From Acidimicrobiales bacterium (GTDB lineage: Bacteria > Actinomycetota > Acidimicrobiia > Acidimicrobiales > Ilumatobacteraceae), in assembly GCA_030832455.1 (NCBI GenBank), contig JAURJB010000009.1, positions 1 to 37,107 on the forward strand: 37,107 nt of DNA. The letters are read 5' to 3'. Below the pieces are notes generated by a model. It saw only the letters and a list, made by a program, of their open reading frames with translations, did not search any database and was not told the DNA's origin. Numbering within the stretch: position 1 is the first letter of the stretch; each line of letters starts with the position of its first letter. A program made the position numbers and the translations under genes. Below are positions 17,161-27,875 of the stretch, one piece after another.

Positions 17161-19929
17161 TTAGTCGCGCCCGTGGCACATTTTGTACTTCTTGGCAGAA
17201 CCACACGGACACGGTGCATTTCGTGGGGTAAGCGACCAGTCATCGGCTGACTTAACCACGGTCTTCTGAGCATCTGGAGCTGCTGGTTGTGGTGGCGCGA
17301 GCGGATCTGCGGTAGCGCCAGCAAAACCACCTTGGGCATCAGAATCGTATGAGCTCTCCTGAATGTTTTGCACCTGGATTGCGGGGGCATCGTTCTTTAC
17401 GACTTGCACATGCATCACATACTTCACGAAGTCTTGCGCGATGCCCTTCATCAGTGCGCCAAACATTTCAAAACCCTCGCGCTGCCATTCGGTCAGCGGG
17501 TCCTTCTGCCCCATGGCACGCAGGTTGATTCCTTCTTGCAGGTAATCCATTTCTTCGAGGTGTTCACGCCAACGTTGGTCAATGATTCGCAACATCACCT
17601 GACGCTCAACTTCGCGCATTGTCTGCTCGCCCATTTCAGACTCTCGCAGTGCGTAGTATCGCGATGCGTCCGCCATCACATGGTCGTACATATCGTCTGT
17701 CGAACCACAACCCGCAAGTGAGTCTTCGGTGACTTCTGTCGGCCAGAAGGTGCCGAGCTCGCGAGCAAGACCTTCTAAATCCCATTCGTCTTCCGCGTCA
17801 GACACGCAATGGCTATCAATCAAAGAATCCACTGCTTCGGCCAAGTACTCCATTGCCGCAATTTTGAGATCGGCGCCTTCCAGAATTTGATCACGGCGCT
17901 GATAGATGATCTTGCGCTGCTCATTCATTACTTCGTCGTACTTCAATACGTTCTTGCGAATTTCGCCGTTGCGCTGCTCAACAGTGCTTTGTGCTCGCTC
18001 GATTGCTTTGGTCACCATCTTTGCTTCGATAGCTTCGTCTTCTGGCAATGCTCTGCCCATTACCCAACTCAATGCACCAGTTGCGAACAAACGCATGAGC
18101 TCATCATCAAGGCTGAGATAAAAACGACTTTCACCCGGGTCGCCCTGACGGCCCGCACGTCCGCGCAATTGATTATCAATGCGGCGCGATTCGTGGCGCT
18201 CGGTTCCGAGAACATAGAGACCGCCTAGCGCGCGAACCTGAGCACCTTCTTCTTTGCACTGTTCGATGTATTGCGCCAGCACCTCTTCGTACCTCGATTG
18301 CGCGAGCACGCGAGAACCTTGAAACTCTTCGGACATATTGGCAAGTGGCATCGCCAATTCGAATTCATCTTTGAGCAAATCCTCGGAATATCCTTCGCTC
18401 AACACGTGTTGACGTGCAAGCCCTTCAGGGTTGCCGCCCAACAAGATGTCAACACCTCGACCAGCCATGTTCGTTGCAACGGTGACCGAACCTAAACGAC
18501 CTGCCTGAGCAACAATGTGTGCTTCGCGAGTGTGTTGCTTGGCGTTCAACACCTCATGGCGAATACCGCGCTGATTCAGCAAACGGGAGAGCAACTCACT
18601 CTTTTCAACGCTTACCGTTCCGACAAGCACAGGCTGCCCAGCCTTGTGTTTACCTTCAATATCGTCAACGACTGCTGAGAACTTTGCTGCCTCGGACTTG
18701 AAAATGAGATCTGGTTGATCAACGCGAATCATTTCACGGTTAGTAGGAATCGGTACAACAGCCAGGTTGTATGTGTTCATCAGTTCAGCAGCCTCAGTTT
18801 GCGCCGTTCCCGTCATTCCAGAAAGCTTTTCGTACATTCGGAAATAGTTCTGCAAGGTCACCGTTGCCAATGTTTGGTTTTCTTCCTTGATTTTGACGCC
18901 TTCTTTGGCTTCAACCGCCTGGTGAATACCTTCGCTCCAACGACGACCCTCAAGGATCCGGCCTGTGAACTCATCAACAATCATTACTTCGCCGTCTTGA
19001 ACGATGTAGTCCTTATCGCGGTGATACAACACAGCAGCCTTCAATGCAACCTGTAATTGGTGCACCAGATTTTGTTGAATCTCGTCGTAGAGGTTTTCGA
19101 TTCCGAGTTGCTGTTCTACCTTTTCAATACCCGACTCGGTAGGGACAACAATCCGTTTGGCTTCTTCAACTTCGTAGTCAACGTCACGAACCAGCGACCG
19201 CACAATTGATGCAAATCGGTAATACATTTTTGCAGCATCGGCAATTCGACCCGAGATGATCAATGGTGTTCGCGCTTCATCAATCAAAATTGAGTCAACT
19301 TCGTCGACGACAGCAAAGTGATGTCCGCGTTGCACCTTTTCGTTCTTCGATCCCGCCATGTTGTCGCGCAAGTAGTCGAAGCCAAATTCGTTATTCGTTC
19401 CGTATGTGATGTCTGCCAGATAGTCGCGACGCTTTTCTTCTGGCGACGTCCGCACACCAGGAATGATGAGTCCGACTTCCAAACCCATCCAGCGGTGAAT
19501 GCGACCCATCCACTCGGCATGAAAGCGTGCAAGGTAGTCGTTGACCGTAATGACGTGCACGCCCTTACCCGACAATGCATTGAGATACGCCGGCAACGTT
19601 GAAACAAGAGTTTTGCCTTCACCCGTTCGCATTTCGGGAATCCATCCAGCGTGCAACGCCGCCCCGCCCATCATCTGCACATCGAAGTGACGCTGACCAA
19701 TCACCCGCAACGAAGCCTCACGAACGACAGCGAATGCCTCAACCATGAGGTCATCAACATCTTCTCCGCGTTCAATGCGCTGACGAAATTCGGCAGTCTT
19801 GGCTTGCAATGCCACATCGGAGATCTTGTGGAGCTCGGGTTCATAGGCGTTGATGTCGGGCACAAGCGCGGCAAGAGCCTTTACTTTTTTGCCCTCGCCG
19901 GCACGCAGAATTCGATCCAGGAGTGCCAT
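17161..19929 (-). CDS. secA: Preprotein translocase subunit SecA
   Basis: MALLDRILRAGEG start, MRTGEGKTLV, VDEVDSILIDEARTPLIISG, GLYVLGTERHESRRIDNQLRGRAGRQGDPG, C-terminal SEC-C zinc motif RNAPCPCGSAKKYKMCHGRD. Confidence 0.98.
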   Translation of the reverse strand: MALLDRILRAGEGKKVKALAALVPDINAYEPELHKISDVALQAKTAEFRQRIERGEDVDDLMVEAFAVVREASLRVIGQRHFDVQMMGGAALHAGWIPEMRTGEGKTLVSTLPAYLNALSGKGVHVITVNDYLARFHAEWMGRIHRWMGLEVGLIIPGVRTSPEEKRRDYLADITYGTNNEFGFDYLRDNMAGSKNEKVQRGHHFAVVDEVDSILIDEARTPLIISGRIADAAKMYYRFASIVRSLVRDVDYEVEEAKRIVVPTESGIEKVEQQLGIENLYDEIQQNLVHQLQVALKAAVLYHRDKDYIVQDGEVMIVDEFTGRILEGRRWSEGIHQAVEAKEGVKIKEENQTLATVTLQNYFRMYEKLSGMTGTAQTEAAELMNTYNLAVVPIPTNREMIRVDQPDLIFKSEAAKFSAVVDDIEGKHKAGQPVLVGTVSVEKSELLSRLLNQRGIRHEVLNAKQHTREAHIVAQAGRLGSVTVATNMAGRGVDILLGGNPEGLARQHVLSEGYSEDLLKDEFELAMPLANMSEEFQGSRVLAQSRYEEVLAQYIEQCKEEGAQVRALGGLYVLGTERHESRRIDNQLRGRAGRQGDPGESRFYLSLDDELMRLFATGALSWVMGRALPEDEAIEAKMVTKAIERAQSTVEQRNGEIRKNVLKYDEVMNEQRKIIYQRRDQILEGADLKIAAMEYLAEAVDSLIDSHCVSDAEDEWDLEGLARELGTFWPTEVTEDSLAGCGSTDDMYDHVMADASRYYALRESEMGEQTMREVERQVMLRIIDQRWREHLEEMDYLQEGINLRAMGQKDPLTEWQREGFEMFGALMKGIAQDFVKYVMHVQVVKNDAPAIQVQNIQESSYDSDAQGGFAGATADPLAPPQPAAPDAQKTVVKSADDWSLTPRNAPCPCGSAKKYKMCHGRD

Positions 19930-19942
19930 GCAGTCAATGATC

Positions 19943-20554
19943 CTACCTGCGCCGCGCTGGGACGGGAGTAGCGGCAACTGCTGCGCACATGACCCACTTC
20001 GCCCCCGCATCTTCCAAGGCATGCCGAGCATCCCGCAAAGTCGCCCCTGTTGTCACCACGTCGTCAATGACTAAAACGCTGAAGGGTCGAAGTATCTGAC
20101 GTGCAGTGAGCTGATGGCCCACTAATCGTTGTTCCCGAGTTTTTCCTGTTTGGTGGCCATTGCCATGTTTCACTAACAACTTACGCACAGGGATCCCCAA
20201 TTGGCGTGCAACATCACGTGCAATCCGCTCTGCCTGATCATGGCCACGCATAAAACGCCGCTGCCGAGATGTTGGTACCCATGTCACTACATCAACTTGT
20301 GCTGTCTGTTGATGTTCGCACAACCTGCGAACAAGGCATGCACTAAACATGGCCCCCAACTCACGGTGATTGCGATATTTGTAGCCGATCATCAATCGTC
20401 GAGCGACTCCGCTATATGGCATTGCGACAATCACTCCATTGATATCTGCGCTGCGTAACGACATCACATGAACAAGACATCGATCACACTCCGTGCGCAC
20501 ACGCGATCCGCATCCATCACACCGATAAAAAAACAATCCGTTCCTCCAAACCAT
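19943..20554 (-). CDS. ComF family protein (phosphoribosyltransferase-like)
   Basis: N-terminal CxxC-type cysteines, RGHDQAERIARDVA, VLVIDDVVTTGATL PRPP-binding motif. Confidence 0.88.
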   Translation of the reverse strand: MVWRNGLFFYRCDGCGSRVRTECDRCLVHVMSLRSADINGVIVAMPYSGVARRLMIGYKYRNHRELGAMFSACLVRRLCEHQQTAQVDVVTWVPTSRQRRFMRGHDQAERIARDVARQLGIPVRKLLVKHGNGHQTGKTREQRLVGHQLTARQILRPFSVLVIDDVVTTGATLRDARHALEDAGAKWVMCAAVAATPVPARRR

Positions 20555-21218
20555 GTACGACTACGGTGATGGGGTGACGAATTACTTCATCAGCCCACTG
20601 CGTGATCGGCCAATCCAACGCCTCACACGATGTGTGGGCGGATTAGCCCTCTTTGGAATTGGTGTCGGAATGCAAAAGCAGGGTCACATGGGTCTTGCCC
20701 CGTGGGATGTGTTTCACGACGGCTTATCCAAGCAACTCAACTGGCCATTTGGCCGTGCACTGATCTTGACCAGTTTCTTGGTGTTGTTCCTGTGGATTCC
20801 GCTTCGTCAGAAACCAGGTATCGGAACATTGCTCAATGCAGTTGAGATCGGTCTCGTTGCAGGCATCGTCATTGAAATATTGCCTCGAGCCGAATCGTTG
20901 CCACTGCGCATTGCACTAATGCTCGGCGGCATTGTGATTCTTGGAATCGGATCTGGCCTCTACATCGGCGCAGGACTAGGACCTGGTCCTCGTGATGGCT
21001 TATTCACTGGTCTTGCCGAACGCGGATTTACGGTGAGTCGGGCACGCACCCTTGTTGAAATCAGTGTTCTTGTTGTGGGTTTTGCGCTCGGAGGCGCAGT
21101 TGGAGTCGGAACGCTGGTCTTTGCGTTCGGGATTGGGCCAATTGTTGCTCGCACGCTCCCACTGCTCCACCTAACACCGCTAGAAGCGGTTACCGAAGAA
21201 GAGCAGTGGGGCGAGTAA
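20553..21218 (+). CDS. YczE/YyaS/YitT-like integral membrane protein
   Basis: GVGMQKQGHMGLAPWDVFHDGLS, GTLLNAVEIGLV, GLGPGPRDGLFTGLAERGFTVSRARTLVEI; several hydrophobic segments; true start may be GTG at 20574. Confidence 0.75.
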   Translation: MYDYGDGVTNYFISPLRDRPIQRLTRCVGGLALFGIGVGMQKQGHMGLAPWDVFHDGLSKQLNWPFGRALILTSFLVLFLWIPLRQKPGIGTLLNAVEIGLVAGIVIEILPRAESLPLRIALMLGGIVILGIGSGLYIGAGLGPGPRDGLFTGLAERGFTVSRARTLVEISVLVVGFALGGAVGVGTLVFAFGIGPIVARTLPLLHLTPLEAVTEEEQWGE

Positions 21219-21222
21219 CGAG

Positions 21223-22671
21223 TTAGTAGCGGTATGCCTCTGGCTTAAATGGACCACTTGGCGCAATACCGAGGTAGTCGGCCTGCTCATCAGTCATCCG
21301 CGTCAACACTGCACCGAGTGCATCTAGGTGCAACGCTGCAACCTTTTCATCTAGATGTTTCGGCAACACGTACACGCCAAGTGGGTATTTATCAAGATTG
21401 CCAAATAGCTCGATCTGAGCAATTACCTGATTCGAAAATGAGCAACTCATTACGAAACTTGGGTGCCCGGTGGCGCAACCAAGGTTGACCAATCGGCCTT
21501 CCGCCAACACGATCACTGCGTGTCCGTCTTTGAACGTCCACAAATCGGTACCAGGTTTGAGTTCATCTCGTACTGCTCCGCTGCGAGCAAGTCCGGCCAT
21601 GTCAATTTCGTTATCAAAGTGTCCGATATTGCACACAATTGCGTTGTGCTTCATACGCGCCATGTGATCAACAGTGATGATTGCTTCGTTACCCGTTGCT
21701 GTCACGAACACGTCCGCCGTCGCCACCATGTTTTCCAATGTGTCGACCTGGTAGCCCTCCATCGCTGCCTGCAATGCATTGATTGGGTCAATCTCGGTCA
21801 CGATCACGCGAGCTCCTTGGCCACGAAGGCTCTGTGCGCAACCCTTGCCCACGTCGCCATAACCACACACCACTGATGTTTTTCCAGCAAGCATCACATC
21901 GGTTGCACGGTTGATTGCGTCAATCAATGAGTGTCGGCAACCATAAAGATTGTCGAACTTAGACTTCGTCACACTGTCGTTGACGTTGATCGCAGGAAAC
22001 AGCAGTTCACCCTTTTCTGCCATCTTGTACAAACGCTTCACACCCGTTGTGGTTTCTTCCGTTACGCCCTTGATGCCTTTTGCCATCTTCGTCCACTTCG
22101 TTGGATGTGTTTTGAGTGTGCGTTGCAACAAACCAAGCACGATGGCGAGTTCAGGATTTGATGCCGAAGTTGGATCTGGAACTTCACCCGTAGCCTCATA
22201 CTCAACACCCTTGTGCAACAACATGGTTGCATCACCACCGTCATCGAGGATCATGTTTGGTCCATCGCCATCAGGCCATGTCATCATCTGGTCTGTCGCC
22301 CACCAGTACTCTTCGAGCGTCTCGCCCTTCCATGCAAACACTGGGACACCATTTGGCTCATCGACCGAACCATTAGGACCAACAACTACTGCAGCCGCTG
22401 CATGATCTTGCGTAGAGAAGATATTGCAACTCGCCCAACGCACTTCCGCGCCAAGTTCGACAAGTGTTTCGATCAACACTGCAGTTTGAATGGTCATGTG
22501 CAAAGAACCAGAAATTCGGGCGCCCTTAAGTGGCTTCGACTTGCCAAACTCTTTACGCAACGCGCGCAAACCTGGCATTTCGTGTTCGGCCAAATGGATT
22601 TCCTTGCGACCAAAAGGTGCAAGCGACAGATCGGCAACCCGCCAATCACGACGTTGAGCGAATGAAGACAT
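21223..22671 (-). CDS. ahcY: Adenosylhomocysteinase
   Basis: [91 protein letters not shown]. Confidence 0.98.
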   Translation of the reverse strand: MSSFAQRRDWRVADLSLAPFGRKEIHLAEHEMPGLRALRKEFGKSKPLKGARISGSLHMTIQTAVLIETLVELGAEVRWASCNIFSTQDHAAAAVVVGPNGSVDEPNGVPVFAWKGETLEEYWWATDQMMTWPDGDGPNMILDDGGDATMLLHKGVEYEATGEVPDPTSASNPELAIVLGLLQRTLKTHPTKWTKMAKGIKGVTEETTTGVKRLYKMAEKGELLFPAINVNDSVTKSKFDNLYGCRHSLIDAINRATDVMLAGKTSVVCGYGDVGKGCAQSLRGQGARVIVTEIDPINALQAAMEGYQVDTLENMVATADVFVTATGNEAIITVDHMARMKHNAIVCNIGHFDNEIDMAGLARSGAVRDELKPGTDLWTFKDGHAVIVLAEGRLVNLGCATGHPSFVMSCSFSNQVIAQIELFGNLDKYPLGVYVLPKHLDEKVAALHLDALGAVLTRMTDEQADYLGIAPSGPFKPEAYRY

Positions 22672-22739
22672 GAAAACTCCTTAAATGAGTGACTAAGTGA
22701 ACTAATAGATAATGGTGCTCTGCGTACGAAACGCAGCGA

Positions 22740-22973
22740 TTAGCCAAATGTCGGACTAATCGATTCCGCAACGATTCTTCGTTCGAGCTCAGTGTGCTCT
22801 GCGGCATCTACCGCGACGGATTCTTCAACCAACATTACTGGAATTCCATCGCGCACCAAGTACTTCCGACGGAGACGCGGGTTGTAGAGAAATGCGTCGC
22901 CAGCAAAATAGAACAGTGGACCTTTGTCTTCTGGACAGGCCAGGATTTCCAGCAATTTTGTATCGAGCGACAT
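22740..22973 (-). CDS. Trm112-like small protein
   Basis: LLEILACPEDKGPLFYFAGDAFLYNPRLRRKYLVRDGIPVML. Confidence 0.87.
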   Translation of the reverse strand: MSLDTKLLEILACPEDKGPLFYFAGDAFLYNPRLRRKYLVRDGIPVMLVEESVAVDAAEHTELERRIVAESISPTFG

Positions 22974-23000
22974 GGCAACAGACTATTGGATGTCCACCAA

Positions 23001-24353
23001 TTAGGCGGTAATCACACCAAGCAAATCGGCTACATGGTTGTCGCACTCGTCACGCGTGCTGGCTTCTAAGTTCAACCTCAACAGCGGCTCGGTATTGCTT
23101 GGGCGAACGTTGAACCACCACGATCCACAATCAACCGTGAGACCATCCAGGTGATCCTGCGGGTACTGCGCATAATCCTGCCCTATTTGCGCAATAACTT
23201 TTGCGATGTCGGGAACAGTCGTATTGATCTCGCCACTTGACGCATAACGCTCGAGTGGTTTGCGGATCTCGGAGAGCTTGCTGCCGGTGCGGCACATTTC
23301 GCCCAGCACGCCCATGCTTGCGATCAGTCCGCTGTCTGCTCGATAGTTATCTGCAAAGTAGTAATGCCCAGAATGCTCGCCAGCAAAGACGGCACCAGTC
23401 TCTGCCATGATCTGTTTCATATAACTATGACCGTTCTTGGTTCGGATCGCAGTTCCGCCATGCTCGCGGATCACTTCAGGTACAGCGCGCGAACAAATGA
23501 GGTTGTACAAAATGGTCGCGCCAGGGTTCAGGCGCAAAAATCTGGTTGCGAGCAACGCTGTGGTCGTGCTTCCCGACATCCCCTGACCAAGTTCATCAAC
23601 CAAAAACACTCGGTCTGCATCACCATCAAACGCAAGACCGACATCAAAGCCACCCGCGATCACACGAGCCATGAGGTCGCGCTGATTTGCTGTCTGCAAC
23701 GGGTCGGCTGGGTGGTTTGGAAATGTGCCATCGAGTTCGCCGTACATCACTTCAAGTTCAAAATCGGCAAGGCGCTCAAACACGGCTGGAACGACAAGAC
23801 CGCCCATTCCATTTGCCGTGTCAGCAACAACACGCAACTTGCGCAACCTGTCGGAGGAAATGAACTTCACAACATGATCTGCAAACTCCGCCAACATGCT
23901 GACATGATTCAACGTTCCTGCAGTTGCGGCAAACGCAGGTTCGTTACCAGCCAGCACTTCGGCTGCAATCGAGTGAATTTCGCGCAGGCCGTTATCTATT
24001 CCGATTGACCGCGCCCCAGATAGACAGCATTTAATTCCGTTATATTGCGCCGGATTATGCGAAGCAGTAAACATCGCGCCAGGCGAATCGAGTTTGCCCG
24101 ATGCGTAATACAACAAATCACTTGAGGCCAGCCCAAGGTTGGTGATGCTTACGCCATGTGCCAGAACGCCACGCTGGAAAGCGTCAACGAGTTCGGGTCC
24201 ACTTGGACGCATGTCGTGCGCTACGACGATATGTGGCGCCTTGGCAAATTTTGCAAACGCAACACCAATTGCGTAAGCCACTTCGGCATCGAGTTGATCA
24301 GGGACAATGCCCCGAATGTCGTACGCCTTAACGATTGCGTTGAGATCTGCCAC
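23001..24353 (-). CDS. manB: Phosphomannomutase/phosphoglucomutase
   Basis: KAYDIRGIVPDQL, phosphoserine loop FTASHNPAQYNGIK, metal-binding DGDADRVFLVDE, GEHSGHYYF, RPSNTEPLLRLNLEA. Confidence 0.95.
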   Translation of the reverse strand: MADLNAIVKAYDIRGIVPDQLDAEVAYAIGVAFAKFAKAPHIVVAHDMRPSGPELVDAFQRGVLAHGVSITNLGLASSDLLYYASGKLDSPGAMFTASHNPAQYNGIKCCLSGARSIGIDNGLREIHSIAAEVLAGNEPAFAATAGTLNHVSMLAEFADHVVKFISSDRLRKLRVVADTANGMGGLVVPAVFERLADFELEVMYGELDGTFPNHPADPLQTANQRDLMARVIAGGFDVGLAFDGDADRVFLVDELGQGMSGSTTTALLATRFLRLNPGATILYNLICSRAVPEVIREHGGTAIRTKNGHSYMKQIMAETGAVFAGEHSGHYYFADNYRADSGLIASMGVLGEMCRTGSKLSEIRKPLERYASSGEINTTVPDIAKVIAQIGQDYAQYPQDHLDGLTVDCGSWWFNVRPSNTEPLLRLNLEASTRDECDNHVADLLGVITA

Positions 24354-26799
24354 GGGTGTACAGACTACTCAACAATCCCGATTTGTTACGTCGGGCAATA
24401 ACAATCCACACGATTCCGATAAACGTCAGCATGTATGCGAAATAGTCAATGAGCGTCCACCCATAGTGCATTTTGACCGACGAACTTGTTGGCACCACCA
24501 CCATCATGTTGGGTGCGACGCGATACGGGCCGGTGGCACCTTCCACTTTCCAATTCGGAAAGTAACTCACGCGAACCAACACTGGGACACCAATCTTGTC
24601 CACCGAAAACTTAATGCTTTCTTGACCAATTTCCACGTCGCTCACCACTACCGGTTCAAGCGGTACCGACTGAACAGGAGATGACGGTCTGACCACATCG
24701 ACTCGCCTGCTTGGAGAGTCGGGTTCGCCTTCTCGAAGCGCAAGATCTATCTCAACATCAACTCGTTGCCATGACTCGGGACCACTATCGGCAATGGGGA
24801 TTTGCCAAATATCTGGATGCTGAAACCAACTTGTACCCACTTCCAACCAACGCTCACGTGGATTGTCGGAAGACATATTGACGATCACCGGTTGCGTTGT
24901 AAGCGGAACAACGATGTCGCTTCCTTGCACCCGATACACCACCCAGGGACCACTGCGCGCAACTTCGACAAGACCTTCTTGCTGCGAAGCCTGCGCAATA
25001 GCTTCGGGCGTGAAACCCATGAAGTACTTAACGCCAAGTTCTTGCAGATAACGAAGTCCAATAGTTGCGTCGTTGTTGTCATAGCGAAGTTCTCGGACTG
25101 GATTACTGCTCTGCTTCGACATCGCAGCTGCAGTAATGAAGTGATACGGAGTACTTCCCGCGGCCTCGAAGAACAAGCCCTCCATTGACCCAATGCAGCC
25201 ATCGGTCCAATGCGGTAGCAACATCAGACTCATGGTGGTTCCGTACTTATTCAACTCACCATTGTTTTCCCATAGTGCTCGACCACAGCCCAGATTTGGA
25301 TCTTCGCCTAGCGACTTCATGGTTTGCACAATGTCGTAATACTCACCGTACGCGCTCTTGCCTTCGTAGCCCGTGAAGTTCCAGCGAGCCCATCCATCAA
25401 CGAAACCGTCATTGCTTGACTTTGTTTTTAATGGACCCCACACATAGTTGTACTCACCCGCTGCGTTGACTTGCACCGAACCAAACGGAAGCTCTTGAAA
25501 CCGAAACCCGATTGCTACTGCAGTGAGCACCGCAAACCCCGAAAGTATTGCGAGTTGAATCGAGAAACGATCGCGCACAGAGGAAACGTGAAGCACCACG
25601 GGCTCTGCAGATTCGGAGCGGGCAAGTCTTTCGAGCGAGACAACGCGAACGATAAATGCAACCACTTCGCAGATTCCAACAACAAACAAGAAATACCGCA
25701 TGAGATACAAAAATGGAAGGATGCGCGGGTTCCAGAGCAAACCAATAATCGGCAAACTATTGCGAGCGATAAACACGCCAACCGCAAGAACAATCGCCAT
25801 CAATACCATCCACGTTCCTGCTTTATGACGTCTGCGCAGCAGCGACACAGCGCCAATTACCGCGACGACAACGAACGTGATATCGAGCGCGGTGTGTAAC
25901 GGGAAGAACATCTTCCAAAAGGAATCCGTCACCCCGCTTGGCCGGGGCTCGTACTTCATGTCGGTCATATAGGCATGGCTGGTTACGAATGGAAGTACCC
26001 AAAAAGATGACAGCAACATTGCAAGCGCAATGACTTTTGCACCGAAACGCAAGTGATCGCGCTTATTCCATACGACCAACATCAATGCTGCACCACCGAA
26101 CACAAAGATCAAAACAATTCCGTGGCTCAGGGCCGACAGGGCGATGACTATCGCCGCTGCCACACGATGACGACCTGTTTCGAGTCCACGCGCCAACAAT
26201 GCAAACCCCAGCATCGCAAGCGACAGTGAAATAGAGAACGAGAACTCACCAGCCATCGTCGATGCAATGTTGCCCCCATAAATGGTGAAACTTTCATCAA
26301 ACAAAAAGATCGTCGCTGCGATCGCAAATAACTCCGGAATTGGGTACGCGAATCGCGCAAATCTTCCAAACAACCACGAACACAATGGCAACGTCAAAAT
26401 TCCAATTACTGCAACAATCTTCATTGCAATCCCGTACGGCAACACAACGTCAAGCAGCACGATCATGAGTGCTGGCAACACCATATAGAAGCGGTAAATC
26501 GGCAACCCCGAATACCAATCCATACTCCAACCGGAAAGCTTGAATTGCGAAAGCAAATGGTCACGCAGGAATGCCGGCCCCCACACATGGGCGCCCATGT
26601 CGCCTCCCGTTGGGGTGTTATTGCGCAAAATCAGTTCGGGATGCAACGCCATCAACAAAAACAGCGTCGGTCCCGCCACTGCAATGATTGCTGACAGCTT
26701 TTTCCAGTAGGGCTCGTTGCGATCGAACCGATTGGCTATTTGGACTGGATCGGAATCACGCGCAGCATCGACAGCACCGTGTTCGATCTCGTGGTCCAC
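24328..26799 (-). CDS. Large polytopic membrane protein (GT-C/YfhO-like architecture, function unknown)
   Basis: Around 10 or more hydrophobic segments, then a ~300-aa soluble region and a C-terminal TM; MDWYSGLPIYRFYMVLPALMIV; 26-nt overlap with manB. Confidence 0.65.
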   Translation of the reverse strand: MDHEIEHGAVDAARDSDPVQIANRFDRNEPYWKKLSAIIAVAGPTLFLLMALHPELILRNNTPTGGDMGAHVWGPAFLRDHLLSQFKLSGWSMDWYSGLPIYRFYMVLPALMIVLLDVVLPYGIAMKIVAVIGILTLPLCSWLFGRFARFAYPIPELFAIAATIFLFDESFTIYGGNIASTMAGEFSFSISLSLAMLGFALLARGLETGRHRVAAAIVIALSALSHGIVLIFVFGGAALMLVVWNKRDHLRFGAKVIALAMLLSSFWVLPFVTSHAYMTDMKYEPRPSGVTDSFWKMFFPLHTALDITFVVVAVIGAVSLLRRRHKAGTWMVLMAIVLAVGVFIARNSLPIIGLLWNPRILPFLYLMRYFLFVVGICEVVAFIVRVVSLERLARSESAEPVVLHVSSVRDRFSIQLAILSGFAVLTAVAIGFRFQELPFGSVQVNAAGEYNYVWGPLKTKSSNDGFVDGWARWNFTGYEGKSAYGEYYDIVQTMKSLGEDPNLGCGRALWENNGELNKYGTTMSLMLLPHWTDGCIGSMEGLFFEAAGSTPYHFITAAAMSKQSSNPVRELRYDNNDATIGLRYLQELGVKYFMGFTPEAIAQASQQEGLVEVARSGPWVVYRVQGSDIVVPLTTQPVIVNMSSDNPRERWLEVGTSWFQHPDIWQIPIADSGPESWQRVDVEIDLALREGEPDSPSRRVDVVRPSSPVQSVPLEPVVVSDVEIGQESIKFSVDKIGVPVLVRVSYFPNWKVEGATGPYRVAPNMMVVVPTSSSVKMHYGWTLIDYFAYMLTFIGIVWIVIARRNKSGLLSSLYTRGRSQRNR

Positions 26800-26822
26800 G
26801 CGCTAAATCATAGATGTAAGAC

Positions 26823-27551
26823 CTATATGTATTGAGTCAGTGCGAGCGCCGCTAACGCCGTCGCATTAAATGCAATGTGGGTAACGATGGCAAGCCCAAG
26901 TCGCTGAGTGCGCATGAAGCTCGCGCCAAGCACAATTGAAAAGGCAAACAAACCCGGGAACTCGGCAACCTGAAAATGGATTCCCGCAAACCACAACGAC
27001 GAAACAATCAAGGCTGGAATCTTGCCGATTGATGTCCCCAAATACTGTTGGATAAATCCTCGATAGATCACTTCTTCAACAAATGGCGCTCCAAACACAA
27101 CAACAAGAACAAGCACCACCATCCACCCACCCGATGCCGCATCAAACAAGCCCTTTGCGCGCTTTTCGACATTTTCTGAATTGAATACGGACGGAAAAAG
27201 CCAATTGAACGGGATGGTGACCGCGACAACCACAACAAGTTGACTCAATAATCCAAGTGGAATACCCCAAAGATCTCGGGCAGTAAATGAAATTGCAAAA
27301 TCACGTCGAACACTTCCCGAACCACTTCGCTTCGATAACGCTCGGAGCATCACCATAAACGGCACCCACAGAGTGAGCGCCGAAACAGCGAGCACCCAGG
27401 TAGGCAGGTCTTCTGCCCCGGAATAACCAAGTACCGAAAGAACTAGCAAGCTTGCGATGTTGGCAACCACATACGCTGCTAACCACCATGAGATAAGCCG
27501 AAACGGCGAAATACGCAAGAACGAATTAGCCAGCAAGACGATTTGGAACAA
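26823..27551 (-). CDS. CPBP family intramembrane metalloprotease (CAAX protease-like)
   Basis: EEVIYRGFIQQYLG, SSLWFAGIHFQ, VTHIAFNATAL: the three CPBP/ABI motifs; true start may be slightly downstream. Confidence 0.88.
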   Translation of the reverse strand: MFQIVLLANSFLRISPFRLISWWLAAYVVANIASLLVLSVLGYSGAEDLPTWVLAVSALTLWVPFMVMLRALSKRSGSGSVRRDFAISFTARDLWGIPLGLLSQLVVVVAVTIPFNWLFPSVFNSENVEKRAKGLFDAASGGWMVVLVLVVVFGAPFVEEVIYRGFIQQYLGTSIGKIPALIVSSLWFAGIHFQVAEFPGLFAFSIVLGASFMRTQRLGLAIVTHIAFNATALAALALTQYI

Positions 27552-27756
27552 TCAATCGGAATCGATCGCGACGATCTTCCAAACGCCAACCACCCGGAAC
27601 CGTAAACCGGCGACCATGTGTCTCGCACAGGTCGTAGGCGTGCGGATCGACCTCTTCAGCCAAGTCATCAATCCAAACCAACGCACGACTGTATTGATAC
27701 GTCAATGTGAGAGCGGAATCATGCTTACAGGTTGGACGAGAACACTTACGGGCCAC
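27526..27756 (-). CDS. DUF3499-like protein
   Basis: RKCSRPTCKHDSALTLTYQYSRALVWI...PHAYDLCETHGRRFTVPGGWRLED; GTG start. Confidence 0.82.
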   Translation of the reverse strand: MARKCSRPTCKHDSALTLTYQYSRALVWIDDLAEEVDPHAYDLCETHGRRFTVPGGWRLEDRRDRFRLIVPNRLAG

Positions 27757-27767
27757 GTCTCAAACCT
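27757..27767 (-). promoter_or_regulatory. Candidate leaderless -10 region for the DUF3499 gene
   Basis: Minus strand TAGGTT followed by 6 nt (TGAGAC) and GTG; no clear -35. Confidence 0.3.
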
Positions 27768-27839
27768 AATTCTCACGTCGCCTCAATCGGCGGATTTCCC
27801 GCATGGCGGTGTGGCGTAACCCCAGACACAACCCACGAC

Positions 27840-27869
27840 ATGACACTTCAAGACTTCTGCCCGTAACAT
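27840..27869 (+). promoter_or_regulatory. Candidate leaderless promoter for ftsH
   Basis: ATGACA, 18-nt spacer, TAACAT, 6 nt, GTG start at 27876; no SD upstream. Confidence 0.45.
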
Positions 27870-27875
27870 GACCAC

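Noticed and set aside
22672-22740. SAH riboswitch upstream of ahcY
   Set aside because: The region is only ~68 nt and lacks recognisable SAH-riboswitch conserved sequence; one hairpin is not enough.
27526-27551. Possible frameshift or gene fusion between DUF3499 and the CPBP protease because of a 26-nt overlap
   Set aside because: Both products look complete; the protease ORF probably uses a slightly later start, so simple coupling suffices.
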